Below, piece by piece: positions 26,401 to 41,985 of a stretch of DNA of 64,000 bases; position 1 is the first letter of the stretch, and each line of letters begins with the position of its first letter. The stretch lies in assembly GCF_000247815.1 (NCBI RefSeq), contig NC_021700.1, forward strand, positions 16,831,993 to 16,895,992. Direction: 5' to 3'. Under the pieces are notes generated by a model. That model made no database searches. It was given only the letters and a program-made list of their open reading frames with translations, and was not told the DNA's origin. Both the position numbers and the translations under genes were made by a program. The DNA comes from Ficedula albicollis (Eukaryota > Chordata > Aves > Passeriformes > Muscicapidae).

Positions 26401-29400
26401 TCAGGGATTGATGATCTGATGCCTTTTACATGCACAAAAAACGTCAGCCAAACCCTGAGCTTCACTACCCACAAGTGCAGACCCTTTGAGCTTTGACCCA
26501 ATTTGGTTACTAACAGCCTGTAAGCATATTCCTTACTAAACCCTGCTGTCAAGTAAATATCAACAAACCAACATGTAAAAAAACCAAAAACTTAATTCAA
26601 TGTTCCTGATTTCAAAACAGGCATTTCTTCAGTCAATAAACAAGCATTTCTTCTAATGCTACAAGTAAGTGAAAGGTGACTAACAGGCAAAAGACTTTTT
26701 AAATGTCTGGCAAGTTTGGAGAGCATTTGGAAGGAATAAGCTTGCCAGAAACTGCTGGCAAGCACACTCCCTACAACAGCCAGCAATGGATATCCAAGCA
26801 TGCATTTTTGCTTCCTTTCCCAGACATAGTATTACCACCCCCACCTTCTTATTTATGCAGGGAAAGGGTGGCATTATTGAATTTGTTCTCTTAGTTAAGC
26901 AAATTTTTTTCCTATTGCACAGAAGGAATGACTTCCAAAAGGAGAGGTAGCCAAATACATCTGGGGAACATTTTAAGCCTATTTTACAGGTACTAAAAGC
27001 TGAATTGTCAGAACATAACATTTCACTTTTATGCAACATATTAGCTACTGTATTCCCAGTTTAGAACACTTTGAGAGTTATACTTCTCAAACATAGCCCT
27101 GAGATGCAAATAATGACTTCAGAGAAATGTAAGAAGGCACACCCACTTTCTTTAGAAAAAGAACACCTGCAACTACTTTTATATTTTGATTCGTCAGTTT
27201 TGCTAAACTTAGTGTTTGCACCCTACCTGTGATGTGGATTAAATAATTACTACTTCACAACACTAAGGATTTTACATGACAACTGTAGCTTAACCGGCAA
27301 CAAGGTTTTGCTGGAGGTTTTAAATCACAACATACAGATAAAAAGGAAAAAGTTCTCATGTTGCATTCTAGCACCTATATCAGAAGTTAAAAGAAATGTC
27401 TGTCTTAAAAGAAATGCTTTCTAAAAATGCAGCTATGAACTGGGAAAAAAAAATCCAAAAGCCTGCATTTGGCTATATCCCCTCTTCTTTTGTCAGCTGT
27501 CTTCCTGAAGCAAGCAACAATGTCACCATGAAAAAAGAACTTAACCATTTCATATAATACCTGGCAAGTTTATGTGAAAGCCATTTATGTTGCAGCAAGC
27601 ATTTTGTGTTATTTAAAAGCATTTCCAAGCACAAACCTGCAAAAGCTACTCGCATCTTAGGGAAAGCTAAAAACAATATATGAAAATTTCCCTTTTCTTC
27701 AGATGAGTAAGTAATATTTACTTTTCCAGAGCCTGTGACTAGCAGAATCAATAATATACTCTTGTGCTGACTTTTTTTTATAAACCAATTTTGAAATACT
27801 GCTTCAGTGTCTTGATTCCAAACACACACCCACAAAAATGAGTCCAGCAAGATGACATTAGTCTCTTCTCACTGACCAAATGCTTTGTAATAAGCAGATT
27901 GGCGGAGATGACTTAATTCAGACACACTGAGTAACTGAATAATTAAATCAAATAGAAGAGCTAATAAAGAGTGCATAGAGACTGCAGAGACAACATTATT
28001 TAGGGAATTGAGAAAGTAAATGGAAAGAGAATACTAGTAAGGCTTATATGTGCCTTGATTGAGTATTCTGATTTGTTAAACATTTTCCCATCATTTTATG
28101 CCCTAATAAGTTCCCATTGACTAACATGACCTAAAGCTACAGAGAAAGCTAGTTCAATGCAGTGTTTCCTAGAATGTATCTCCACCAAGTTGCTGCAGCT
28201 AAGTATCAGTTAAAATAATCAAGAAAATGGAAGCATACATACCATGGCAAATTTTTTTGAGACTAGTCTTTGGGTATGGTAACAACTAAGCCACGTTGAA
28301 CACCATGCTGTTTCAAAATAAACTAATCCTATTTCAAATTCTAATAATAAGTGAATTTTACAATGTGTTAAAAACAGGACTGACATACTGTGAAATTATT
28401 TGAGAAATGCAGCACTGAATATAAAAAATGTACTTTGTTATCCACATTCAACTGTCACTTTAACCTCAGGTTATCAGGAGGTAAAACTATACCATATATT
28501 CACTGTAAACAAAAGATGACCAAGATAAACCAAAAATAATCTGGCACCACATATTAATACATAATCCAATACAAGTTAAAACCAAAAGTTAATGTTCAAT
28601 GTGAACACTGAAGCCTGTCATCCTGTTGTCTTCTCTTCAACCAAAAAGAAACACTCCCTTAAATGTCAGTGAAAATATTTGAATGATCAGTGGGAGCACA
28701 ACCCCTGAAGTCAGGTAAGAAGTATAGTCTTAATTACAGGTCAGCTCTTCTCAGCTGTTTAATTTCATGTATTTCTAATTGCAACAAGACACAAGGACCA
28801 AGACAACCACCTTTGTCTATGCAGTACAATCTAAATGTTAACACAGTTGTACAGCAATAGTGAAAACCTGCCTTTTGACAGCCAACAGGACTAAGAATCA
28901 ATTAGTGAAACTTCTGGTAGCAGACAGAAAAAAGTACCTAACTCCTAAGACCACCCATTTGTTTTATTACCTACTGCTACAATGCACCTTGAGCACCTTA
29001 TAGCTAAAAGGCTGCACTTGGATTTTCAGTAAAGCCAGCCAGATCAAAAACTGCAATAACAAGACTTTGCTATGAGTTAAAGGTCATTAATGCAACTGCT
29101 TGCATTCTTCAACTCATGGAGATTCAGGCCACTGCTAAATAAGTGAATGAAACAAAAGAGTAAATGTAATTTCAGCAATAGGTAGCTTTGACTTTCTGTT
29201 TTTGCAATTGCAAAGCAGTAGGCTGTCAAGTCCAATTCAAGTGTTCAGAAGCAACCTTTGCTATTAGGAAAAACTTTTTCGTACATAAAGACAATTGTTG
29301 TGTGTGTCTTCATTTGTAAATGTAAATTTAAGATAAATCTATGCCTATTCCAAGACCAAAGGCATGAAGATTAATGTTCACTCCAAGAGAAACAATAAAG

Positions 29401-30262
29401 GATATGAGGGCAAAAAGTATCATAACATGCTGCAGATGATTCAAAATCTACATTCCTGGGCAAGTAGAGCTAAAATGTTATTTTTACATACACATGCATA
29501 TGTGTACATACATATGTCTATGGATTAGTTAAATACAAATAAAAATTATATATTGTGCAAACACGTGTGCACATACACTCTACAGATCTCAAAATAAGCA
29601 GCACGGGCACATAATTAAGGGGTCCCCAGGGCTCATAAAGAAAGTGCAACGACCTTGTTAGTGTTTGGCCTTTCTTTCGCACCCAGTCTCATTGTAAAAC
29701 AGTCAACCATGAAAGTACTTTAAAAAGCTGGTTTTCTTTTTATTTACAGCATGATTTTATAATGTACCATTCATGTTTTATAGAAGCTGGTACTTCTGTA
29801 TATCTTTCTGCCAAAATCAACATGAACCACAAACTTTCTAATTTACAACTTTCAGAAATTTGAATGCTTTTGAATACCGGGATTTTCAACTTTGCAATTT
29901 AATGACAACCCTGCCTTTGGCCTTTCCTGACCTGTTGTGAAGTAAATCAGGCACACTAATGTGGGCTAACAAGTCTTTTTCACACTGTTCGATCACCCTG
30001 CATCTTTTTTCTCAGCAGACACCGCCTCTCTCCCACTCTCTGTCTAGCCATCCTCCCTCAAAGCAAACAAAATGGTCACTGTAACCCTGCATTACTGCTC
30101 ATTAGATCACAGGTTAGTCAAGTGGAACTGCCCGAGGTTCCCAAAGGAGAGCTATACTTCAAAAATCTGTCCATGTCAAATGAAGAAAAAACCCCTGAGC
30201 GTGGGGTCACCCAGATCAATGATCAAAAGAGACTGAGAATAGTGGAAGGAAAAAAAGGAAGG
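23441..30262. other. Non-coding intron segment
   Basis: AT-rich unique sequence. The part 27870-28030 has several AATTAAATC/TTAATTC words and could be regulatory, and 29980-30240 is somewhat more GC-rich just before the poly-C run. No coding exon, RNA gene or mobile element was recognised. Confidence 0.55.
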
Positions 30263-31136
<874 letters not shown>

Positions 31137-31830
31137 GAAGAAGAAGGAGGAAAAAAAAAAGCCCTTTTTTTGTAAAAAAACAGCCTTCGGTATAATAAAT
31201 CAGAATAGAAAAATACTAGGCTTTCCCCCTCCTTGAACAACAGTGCATTTTGGCTTTAAAATGTTATTCTTGTTTTTCAGAAGATTTTATAAGAGTAAGA
31301 GTATTTTTAAAGTGTTAAGATTGAGATTTCAATAAAACTCAAATTTACTTTAAGAAAATTAGCAAGAGGAATAATAATGGAATGTAATGGAGATTTTCTC
31401 TCCGTCACATAAATACTTAAATATTCCAAAATGAGGCAACATCAATTTTCAGCCAATTATGACTTCAATTTAAACAAATCATACATTCTGAACTTCATGA
31501 GAAATTATACAGGTAGCATGCCCACAAAAAAAGGTAGTCAAGCAAAACTACATAGTCTGAACTCTTCTGGTTCATGACAGATGTACAGGCACGTGCAATA
31601 ATTTAAGAATGTGCAGCACCATTTCTGTGGCCTCTGTTCATCTTTTAAGTACATAGGGCAATTTTTTAGCAACAACCACAAAAACAAAAAAAGCCCAAAC
31701 TGAATAAAAAAATATTTTAAATAATAATTTTAAGTAATAAATTTTGATTCACAGAACAGATCAAATTACTCAATGAAGAGTACTGACTGTTTAATAAGAT
31801 TCTGCACAAACATAGATTATAGATATCACA

Positions 31831-31872
31831 TGCATATATATATATATATATGCATATAATATATATATAATG
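31831..31872. repeat. TA-rich repeat with perfect 24-nt palindrome
   Basis: TGCA-(TA)n-TGCA at 31831-31854 is a perfect palindrome, followed by ATAATATATATATAATGC. It is likely polymorphic and cruciform-prone. No functional role can be assigned. Confidence 0.9.
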
Positions 31873-32580
31873 CTTATTCAAAGCAAGTTATGTATTTCTA
31901 AAACAACAAATATACACTGTGCCACTAACGAAGATGCTGTTGCAGCTAAAGGGACCTGATTGTTTCCTGCAATATGGGTGATAGAGCATCTTTTTGTTTA
32001 CAGCTCTGAAAAATTTCTTCTCCTGCCCTAGAGCGTTACTCAAATTTCACTTTCTTACTCCCTTTATCCTCAGCCATGAGTAAAGGCATAATTAGCAACA
32101 AGGAACAAAGGTAAACAAATTTGAACAGAATATCTGTAGTAGATTTGTAGTTAATACATGGTCTATTGTAAAAGCATTACTGCAACAAAACAAAGCTATA
32201 GGAAATCAAAGGAAAGAAATCCTTAAAGTACTTAAATGTTTCATATAATGTAGTAAACAATTTCCTAGCATTTATTACCAGAGTAACATAAAAAACAAAA
32301 TGAGACTGTAACTGCTGTGATAATACATTATGGAAATAATATTGAAAAAAAATTACAGAATAAGCTTGTATTGGCAGGGAGAAAGATGGAACAACTTATT
32401 TTCAGAAAAATAATGCAATTGTAGCAAATATATAACAATATATGCACTAATTCCAATTATCTATCTCTGTAGATATGAGTGGATGAAATTAACAGACCTT
32501 TGAGCAAAGCTCATTCACTAATGCAGGTTGGGCTTTTTGTCAGCTTTTGTTTAATCAGCTTGTTAGATGCCTCACACATT

Positions 32581-32609
32581 TATTAATAGGCAATAGATGC
32601 CTATTAATA
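32581..32609. repeat. Perfect inverted repeat, 12-nt arms, 5-nt loop
   Basis: TATTAATAGGCA (32581-32592) and TGCCTATTAATA (32598-32609) are exact reverse complements separated by ATAGA. In DNA this is a strong small cruciform, and in the transcript a stable hairpin. Each arm contains ATTAAT/TAAT cores of homeodomain sites. The surrounding 32480-32700 is less degenerate in composition than neighbouring intron and may be regulatory (inference). Confidence 0.85.
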
Positions 32610-35600
32610 CTTGAAATGGAACTCCAGCATGCATTAACTTTAACGATACCCACACGTTAATACTGAGTCTTTACTTTTAAGATAGTATTAATACAGCACA
32701 GGCTTGTAGAACCTTGCAACTTCACATCTAATCAGAATCCAAACAACTAAATATAACAGAAAGGATCAGAAAAATCAAAGACATTGAAAAATATGCAGTC
32801 ATAGGTATGGATTTTTCAATACACTGTCATTACTTTGGTTTTGAAAACAGTAGGAAAAACATAAGGATGATGTGTGTCAATCTGAATAATAAATGAACAT
32901 ATTTTCAAATAAAAAATTGCTTAAATTTGCCTTTTTTAATGTATTATCTAGTTAATCTGTATGATCCTTCACAAAGTTATTTTCTAGGCTAACTAATTTC
33001 AGGCTGTTCAGATTCTAACAGAAGTTACTGTTTCATGTCAGACTGCTGTAATAGATTTTCTAAACATTTAAATTATTTTGAGAAAACATTTATGCTTATA
33101 AAGTTTCCAGCATGACTAATGATATGCTGCAGTATCAACAAATCATCATTAGAATAATGTAGTTATATTCAAAACCCTGCTTCTAGTCTTATGAAGACAA
33201 TTGTTCCCAGATGCTAGAGTGGGTAATTCATGTTTCTTCAGAAGCATGTCTGCATCTGCTGCTGAATCACTGCAAGAAGCGGATGGGAAAATGGCTTCCT
33301 CTTTTTGAACCAAATGTCATTATGCACTGAACAGAAGTGGTTTCTGAGGAAATAATGGACACTGTTCTCAGTCTGTATCACTATAGAAGAAGGCCTTCAA
33401 TGGCTTCAATTTTCTTTAAGCAAAAATTCATAGTATTGCATCCTCATCATCCCTGAGCTGTGGGGCCCTTCACTACTTTTGAATTTGCAGAACTCCATTG
33501 CATTATTCTTTTTTGTTTGAACCCCAGAATGCCCTCTACTCATCTTTCTGTTTCACTGCCAGTAAATTCTTGGGAAGTAACAGGCAAAGAGGAGCATGAG
33601 ACTTGTCAGCAGTCCCTTTCCCTTCCTCCTGTTACTTCTCTCTGGTTCATTCCATTTGCAAAAACAGCAGTGTCCTGTCCACCAATCAAGCTCACAACAA
33701 TCTTGATTTTTGTCTTCCACCACACCCAGAGAGCATTCAAGATTCTTCCAGAAGCATATTGGCTTGAAGGAATCTCAGGGTAAAAAAATGAGTTCAAAAC
33801 TGAGAATAGATAGGAAGGAATTTAATCTCACCTTACAGTAGTATCTCCTACCTGACCTTTGACAATTGTAGCACTGTTTCAGTAACATCCAGAACACTGG
33901 TGCAAAGATAATCCTGTCACTTGGGAACATACCATTGTTTCATAAATTCCTACATATATGCCAACAACTCCATCTACAGAGGTTTAGAGTTTGTTTTCCC
34001 TCATAGGAATTTTACTCTCAAACATGTAAAGAAGAACGAGCCTCTGATGGGCCAATGACACCTGAATTTTCAGGTTTGCTTTCCCTCATTCTGCAGCTCA
34101 TATTCAAGAGAAATTCTCCTCAAGCATCTTCAGAAATGTGGAGCTTGATAAGGAACAGAAAGCCTCTCCTGCTCAGGCTGAGTTCTGAGCACCTTCTATT
34201 TAATGCAGGTTTTAAGAAACTCTGCATACACAAGGTCTTCAGGGCTTTGGTAATTACAGATGATAATAACCTGTGCTGTGTCACAGTGCAGATAGTACAG
34301 ATGCAGCTGAAACCACTGATGCCACTTTTGTGGCACATAATTAAAATCCAACTTGAAATACTTACATAGATATAAAATGGATAGATTTTCTCCTGCTGTG
34401 GTTATTCCTGAACTTCCCTGACATGACCAATAAAGATGCTCATCATGATTTTCCATCTGTATGTCTAATTCCTGCAGAATGGACTGTGGCCAGAAATTAA
34501 TTTCATATACTGCATACCTACTCTAATGAAATTAAGATTATGTGATCACAATCAACTTGAAAAACATTTCTTCTAAAATTTACTTCTCCTCTTTCGAGTA
34601 CCAAATATAAATTATGTAGCTCAACTACAAAAAATTATCTTTTTCTTTTAAAATGCAAGGGTCACATTATATTTAACCTGCCTTTAATCAGCAAACTTAT
34701 TTTAGCGCTAATAAGAAAAATAGAAGGGTAAGTCCTTTTCTTTTAAAATGCAGAAGCTGGTATTATTGAAATCAAGATTTCGTTCTAATACATACATATA
34801 CATATATCCATAAAGGAGGAGTGTTTTGAAGAAAAACACATACTAAATCACTTTTACAATACAAGAGTTTTCACAAATTTAATCCAATGCATTACTAATT
34901 CCATTCTTTTTCAACTGATCCTGAGACGATTTTTGCTAAAATGCTAGATTTGTATTTGGAAAGTAGTTATATAGCCACTATTGTGTTCCATTTGTAATAG
35001 TTCTTTATTCTGAAAGAAATATATAGTCTCTTGTACATGTAAGATGTCACTAACAGAATTAAATTTTTGAGCATTCAGGAATTCCCCCGAACAGCAATAT
35101 CACAGACCTAGAGGCTCAAAAGGGTCATAATGATTGTGTGATCAGATTTGTATCCAACAGGCCTCAGGATTTCATTTAATTCTCTAATAAAGCACACCAA
35201 CGTTTTACCAAGCAAAAAAGGTTTCAGAAAGAACTGAAGCTCTTCTCTAGCACTCTTTACTAAATACCATATAAGCATTTGTAAGTATAAAAATATTTAT
35301 TAAAAACATTTACTAAAATATGCATATAGATTTGTATCTGAAAGAATTTTAAACTTTCATAAATTTACTTTTTATTTATAGACACTATACTCTGTCTTCA
35401 CAGTCACTGTGTTTAGTTCTGCAAGTGCAGCCAACTCCTTCTCTTTGAGTGACATTTTCTCTCTTCTTTCTTTGCTTGGAAGTCACTAAATTTTCAAAGC
35501 ACATAGTGAAAATAAATGCTTCTTTCCTATCTCTCTCTCAAGTCCAGTAAAAGTAATTGCACACCTACTCTAGAACATTCATTTTTAAGTAAGAGGGAAA

Positions 35601-37147
35601 AATTATTTTCCAGTATTTTCTGTATAATCTTTCTTTACTGATTCACTGTAGGGAGATAAGCCAAAAAAACATGTGAGAAGTAATGTGGTAGGTAGAAAGG
35701 TCTAACTCTCACTGGCTGTTAGAGTTCCACAACTTTCTGCATCAGTTCTAGTTTTACACCTTCCTCCCACTTCTTGTTTGTGCCTCTACACCAATTATCC
35801 AATTGTCTTCTCATCTGAGTTTATTTAAAAATAAGACCTTGAGGAAGGATGGTAGTTAAGTAATTTTTAGGTCTAAACCAGTTCATCATACGGTTGTACA
35901 GTCAGACTGTCATACCTGGAAGATGGGAGAGCACTGAAACAAATTCATGTAAAGAGAAAGTGTGGTTACTGTTTGGATTCAGTCTTGCAACTGTATGAAA
36001 TTCCTTGCTGTTCACATTTAGCTAGGATATTAATCTACTCATATTTATTTAAAGAGCTTATCTTTTTATCTTGCATTTTTAATATATTATTTTTATTATA
36101 GGATCTCTTTTATATCTAAGTAATTTTCTTAATAGGTATGAATAAATTTTTTATCAGAATGGAAGATCATATGAGAAACGCAAATAGAGTTAGTACTGCA
36201 TTGTTCTAAACGGGGCAAAATTAATTATTGTCACCAGTTTAATAATATTCTCTTCTCCTGCAAATGTGTTCATAACTGAAGTCTGACAAATAACTCTTCT
36301 GCTCTCTCAAAGGCCACAGTTGTGAAGGAAGCAGCCAATACTTAAAATAGCAGAGTCTAGCTCCAAAACAATCTTCAAATATCATGGGATACACCTTGGA
36401 CGAAAAGAAGTATTTGCAGTGAGGGGATTGCAAATATTAAGGTCACTAAGGTCACTATGATGTCAAAAACAGGGTAGGAATCTATATTTTGGCTATTTAC
36501 TGCAGTAATCTGAAGATAAATAATCTCAGAAACAGTTCCTTGAGGAACCAAAAATCTGTCCCCGATTTAACTTTGCTCTGGATGTCCCTGTCAAAAAGCA
36601 CACAGATTTGCAACAGCTGGTCTTCGAAAACTCAGATTTGAGAGGCTTGAGCATGGTGAGGATGGGACAGACTGCAGAGAAATCTTTCATTTTCACTCAT
36701 GGCTGTAGGCTAAATTTTTTGCAGTACCCGCACCTGGAGAAAACATTTGCTCAAAACTGTTAGCTAAGATTCTGCATACTCTCTTAAGCTAAACCTCTTT
36801 AGATATCACTGTTCAACACAGTTTTTCAGATTGCTAGTAATGATATCTATAATTCATACACTGAAAGGGTTTCCAAAGAGAAACCATTTTCCCCTAACTA
36901 ACAGAAACCACAAACAGCATGAATTATGGAAAAACAGTACAAAGACATTGGAATATATAGACATGATTATATCCTGGAATTGAGCCTATGATACATAGCC
37001 AGCTTAGACCACTGGCAGGCCCAGAAAGCCCAGTTTGCAACATGCTCCAGATCCCCAGCACCAGTAAGAGCCTCCACAGATGCTGGCAAACCTGAGCATT
37101 CTCTTGCAATGGTTATTCAGCTTAAAGATATTTAAGGCTTCAAGAAA

Positions 37148-37213
37148 ACATTGTTTATGTGTTTATCCATAATTATTTCTAGACATTGTTTATACAAAAT
37201 TATTTCTAGACAT
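37148..37213. repeat. Imperfect short tandem repeat
   Basis: ACATTGTTTAT and AATTATTTCTAGACAT each occur twice, giving two imperfect units of about 35 and 27 bp, the second with a deletion. Probably a local replication slippage product. Confidence 0.75.
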
Positions 37214-40200
37214 AAACAAGAGAGAAGAAACTGGCAGAGCAATAGATAACAGCCCTCACAGCCCTAATATGGCTTTTTTCATAAGGAGAGTCACCTTCCA
37301 CTATTCTGTTAGCAGAAAACCCAGTTAAACACTCCCAATGATTCAAAATCCATATATTCTCAAATATATTCTCAAATCACAATCTATCTAAATACGCAAC
37401 AGACCTTTCTCTAAAAGATTTTTTTAAAATCTTGGTCTAACAAAGAAAAAAAAAGAAAATCAAAATGACTGTCCTGTGGAGTTTCACACCCCCATCAATT
37501 CAACTTTAAAGATAGGTCTTGTATGTAAGAAAAAAAACCCAGCACTTGAGATCAGCACAAGCTTTCCTATTCTTTTCCTGACAACTGCATTTAAAACAAC
37601 AGTATAATCTCAAAATAGGCTGAGAATAAGTTGATTTACTGTTAACTAGTAAGTCTATATTAAAAAGTTCTAGCATTTTTTAAATGGGAATTTGGAACAG
37701 ATCACCAGTGATTTCTCCTGTTACTAGTGGTCACCAATTTAAATATATGAAAGAAATTTGTTAATTGCCTGAATTTTTGGATAACTGAAGGAAAACCCAC
37801 CAACAGGTTATACTCTATGAATGTCTTCACATATATGCTCTTAGAACAGAATAGCTCAAATGTAGTGGACCTACACTTATCATCTAATGCACTTACAAAC
37901 TTCAAAAGAGCCTTAAATACAAAAACAGAACCACCCAAAAGTCAACACACTGCCGAACAAGTAGCTGCTTCACCAGTGAACTGGAAAAACTAGTTCAATT
38001 TGGTTCGTCCTTTGGCAAGTCCTATATGGCTTCCAAGAGTCCTGAACAGAATGAGACCAGTGTCCAGAATAACCTGTTTCTAAAATATAGTGGATACGGA
38101 CAACTTCCAACATACGCAGCTCCTAAATGCTGCTCCGGCCTGGGAGAAAAGGGGCTCTCTTTGCACACTGGTTCAATTCACAAGAATCCACTGCAATATC
38201 CAGCTTCTGATACTCATAAGCAACATAGCAGACATTCCAAAATAAAAATTAACAAGTTGATAATCATAGTACTGCCCGCTCCCTTTTAAAGCAATTTGAA
38301 ACACTTCTATCACCATTATTCTCCTGCAATATTTTACGCCTGTAAGAGAAATCTGACTAATCAAAACCAGTTTCGATAATCAAAAGTACTTTTGTGTAGA
38401 AAAGCAAAAGCACATTCTGTCAGAAAGGCACTTTTTTAAAAAAACATATAATTAGGCACACTGTTTTGGAACTGCACCCTTTATTTTGGAAACCGTGGCC
38501 AAACTGATATGCCACCACCTTCCCTCACATGTTGAGTAACTAAGTTTATTTTTCATTTTTCATATTTTTCAAAAAGCTTTTATTTGCTATTTCATAACGT
38601 TTCCAAAACTACAGTCAGAACTGACTTACATATGATTAATTCTTCATTACTGTAATTTTAATCTAAAATAAGGTTATTCTAGGGGAAACTGACTGAAACA
38701 AAAACAGTTGTATCAGTTTTATGGTGTGGCTAATATACACAGATATTATTTCAGCATGGCTCAGTGGAAATCACTTCGTAGATATTTGAAAACATTTAAA
38801 TAAGTGCTATGGTCACTATCAAAAAACCCCGTAAAAACACTAAAAAAAAACCCTGAACAACTTACAAATATCTTTGGCATGGGAGGATAGAATAACCACA
38901 ATAGAAGTCTACATAAGAGAAATATTAGGGACATCTTCATTTACAGTTTCTACAATGAAATGCCATGCCATGTTTACTTTCTTGATTTCATTTTAAAATC
39001 AAAATATAACTAGGAAACAGCTAACCAGCAACAGAACTCAGGGCAAAAAGAGGATTACATTTACTGATTAGTATTTCAGCTTGGCTTCTCTTGTAATTTT
39101 CCCTGGTCACTCAGTAATATTAAGTATATTCTGCAAAATGAATTAGGTTAAATTGCATTTCATAAATTAAGTAAGGTATTTGGATATTCTTGCAAGTATC
39201 TATTATAGCTGTGAATTGAACTATTCATGACATTGCTTATTACTTACAGCATGTAGATTTTACAGTATCATTTCTACCTACGCAATGCATGGAAAAAAAA
39301 CACATTAAATAAAGAACAACTGCACTTCCCAACAAAAAATAAACTGCTTGGCACTTTCAGTTTTGCGAAGAATTTTTGTTGTAGATAAATATTTTTCTGT
39401 ATTTCCTACTATGCACCAGTCAACTCAGACATTTTCCTTAGTTATACTCCAAGTGGTCCTTTCATATCCATTAAAGAAAGGAAATTTGTTGCCTAAAAGA
39501 ATGCATACATATTTTTAAATTTCAACTGTGATTCATCTGTCTTCTGACACATGAAAAAAATCAAGAAAATACCTATAATTAATAGATTTAGTTCTGAAAA
39601 AATGTCTAATAAAATTATCAGAGCTCAACATATTACATTTGTTACATACATGTGTTGGTTTTATATAAGCAATGGTCTTATGATCCCTAATTTTACTTCT
39701 ATTCCACATCTCAATAATGAAGACAATAGCACAGCAAAGCCTTTTGGAAAGCAAGAAATTACCATTTTAACATGGTAAAAATGACCAAATAAGGCTCCTA
39801 CTTTGTATACACAGCAAACACAGATTATCATCTTTTTCAGGGGCAATATAACAACTTTGTGACATTTTCCCTCTCCCTTTTTTTTTCTTTTCCTTTTTTT
39901 TTCCATTTAATTTTGCTTTTCACTACTCTTAATTAAAGAACTTCAGAATCACTCAGCTCCTGATAAAATGTGGAGGTTTTTTTCCCTGAAAATATGAATG
40001 TACTGTGCACATTTAACAAAACTGTTGTATTCTGTATTTCATACACATATTAGCAAACAGGACTTATCTGCTATGATAATAAACTGTAAGTTTGTGCTTT
40101 TTTAAAGCATGCAGTAGAAACCCATTTAAAGGCTATTATAAGCATACAGAGATCTGTTACCCTATTGAGATTTCAAGCAACTGGTAATAAAGAATGAGGT

Positions 40201-41985
40201 GAAAAAGAGGGTACTGCCAATAAAAGAAAAGAAATGCTAAATCTAAATACACAATAAATTCAATTCAGGCCCAGCTATCCACATGGACTCAGCTGCAAAA
40301 TGAGAGAGTTACAAGTATAATTTGCTGTAAAGCAAACCAACCATCATTGCATTCATTATTAATACGAAATTGGACAAAGAACATTTCTTAAATTTTATTT
40401 GCTATCAAAAACTTCACTTAATATTGAATCAAATATGGCCACTTTAAAAATGAATAATATAGTAAAATAATAAATACTTAAATCATGTAAGAAACAGCCC
40501 TTCTGTGAATGAAAAATGTGATCTGTATTGCTCCATGAAAAAGTTAAAGCCAGGGCACATATTTGGATGATATCAAGAAATCAGTTTTGTTCTCAGGATA
40601 TTGTCTTTTTTAAGTGGGGGATTTGGAACTGCATGTTTTACTTTTATGCTGTACAATAAACTGGGCCAAATTATTAAGCCTACATATCAAAATCCATACT
40701 ACATTTCCCTTAAATATTCATTACTTCTTCCTATGTCTGTTTTTATATGAACAAAACCTAGAACTTGTAGGTTCTATCCATGCATAATTTTTGTTTACTT
40801 TTTTAATGAAACTTGATACATTAAATCCAAATTCCATTTTTTCCCTTTTTCCTAAGAATTAATTCTCAAAGGACCAACAATTAAAAAAATACTTTACAGT
40901 GCAGTTTCCATATCTGTCACAATCTCTTCTTAAAAACACTGCTATACTCCAATCACATTTAAACCACTTCCTATCATATAATAAGCTTAATTTATTTTGA
41001 CTCAGAAAGGAGACACAAGTAGCAATAAAGAAGTAAAGGCTGTATGTTCAACTATTCTGTACTAAGAGCAGCTACTCTACAGATTCATTCTGAGCTGAAA
41101 GTCTAAAACTTCATTTTTCAGAAAAAGAAAATCTAAGAAAGAATCTGTTAAAATACAAAGCAGCAACACAGTAAGATGCTGAAACAGTTTTCACTCTGCT
41201 GCACTCACAGAACAAACAGATTTCACATAAAATCTTTATGAGGAGGAGTCCTTTAAATAACATTTATGAACAGAATGACACAACCAGATTTTAACTTCTT
41301 CCTACAATTTCAGAAGTAGTTTTCAGCATTTCCTCAAATGTATCTGACATGATAGGAATGTAGACAAGACAAATTTCCCAGAAACTGAAGAGCAAAGGGT
41401 ACAATGAATAGAACAATTACATAATTTACTGTGTGTTAGCTAGAAATTAGACAAAAACATTACTCCTTGGAAAAGGAAGATCAGAACCAGTTAAGGTCTT
41501 CAGAACAGGAATTTCAACTCTGACTTCACACCAGTACACAGTAGCTCAAAAAAAGCTTTTACATTAAAAAGACAATGTATGGCCATAATGCATTGCTTTA
41601 AGCAGTTGAAAAGAAAGGAGTAATGGAACAGTACAAAATTAAAACTAATAGCAAATAAAAACTCAAACTAAACAAAAAATCTCTGTCCCAGCAGTTTTTC
41701 ATAAGGGTAGTTTTAAAAACATCTTTTCTCCCTTAAGCAAAATATGGTGAAAGCAGATCTGTTTGTATCCAAGTATTACTTGTCTGTTTTCCAGAACAAC
41801 TAAGCCTGTACAGAGTGCAGTGGGCTAAGTTTTTAGGGACTGGGACTGCTCCTGGTCTGTATACTTACAGTAAAGAATAAACTGAGGCCAGTCCTTAACC
41901 AGGATGTCAGGATAATGAGTGATAGTGGATCATTGGTGTGCAGAAAGTAAATACAAACAGGCAAGAAGCTGCCACATTAACATAC

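Larger units (their letters stand above)
31161..41985. other. Non-coding intron segment upstream of position 41985
   Basis: Contains the TA palindrome, the 12-nt inverted repeat, the 37148-37213 repeat and a 17-base direct repeat (34641-34657 and 34736-34752). I looked for the C-terminal ARL15 exon on the minus strand by expected residues and did not find it. Confidence 0.55.
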
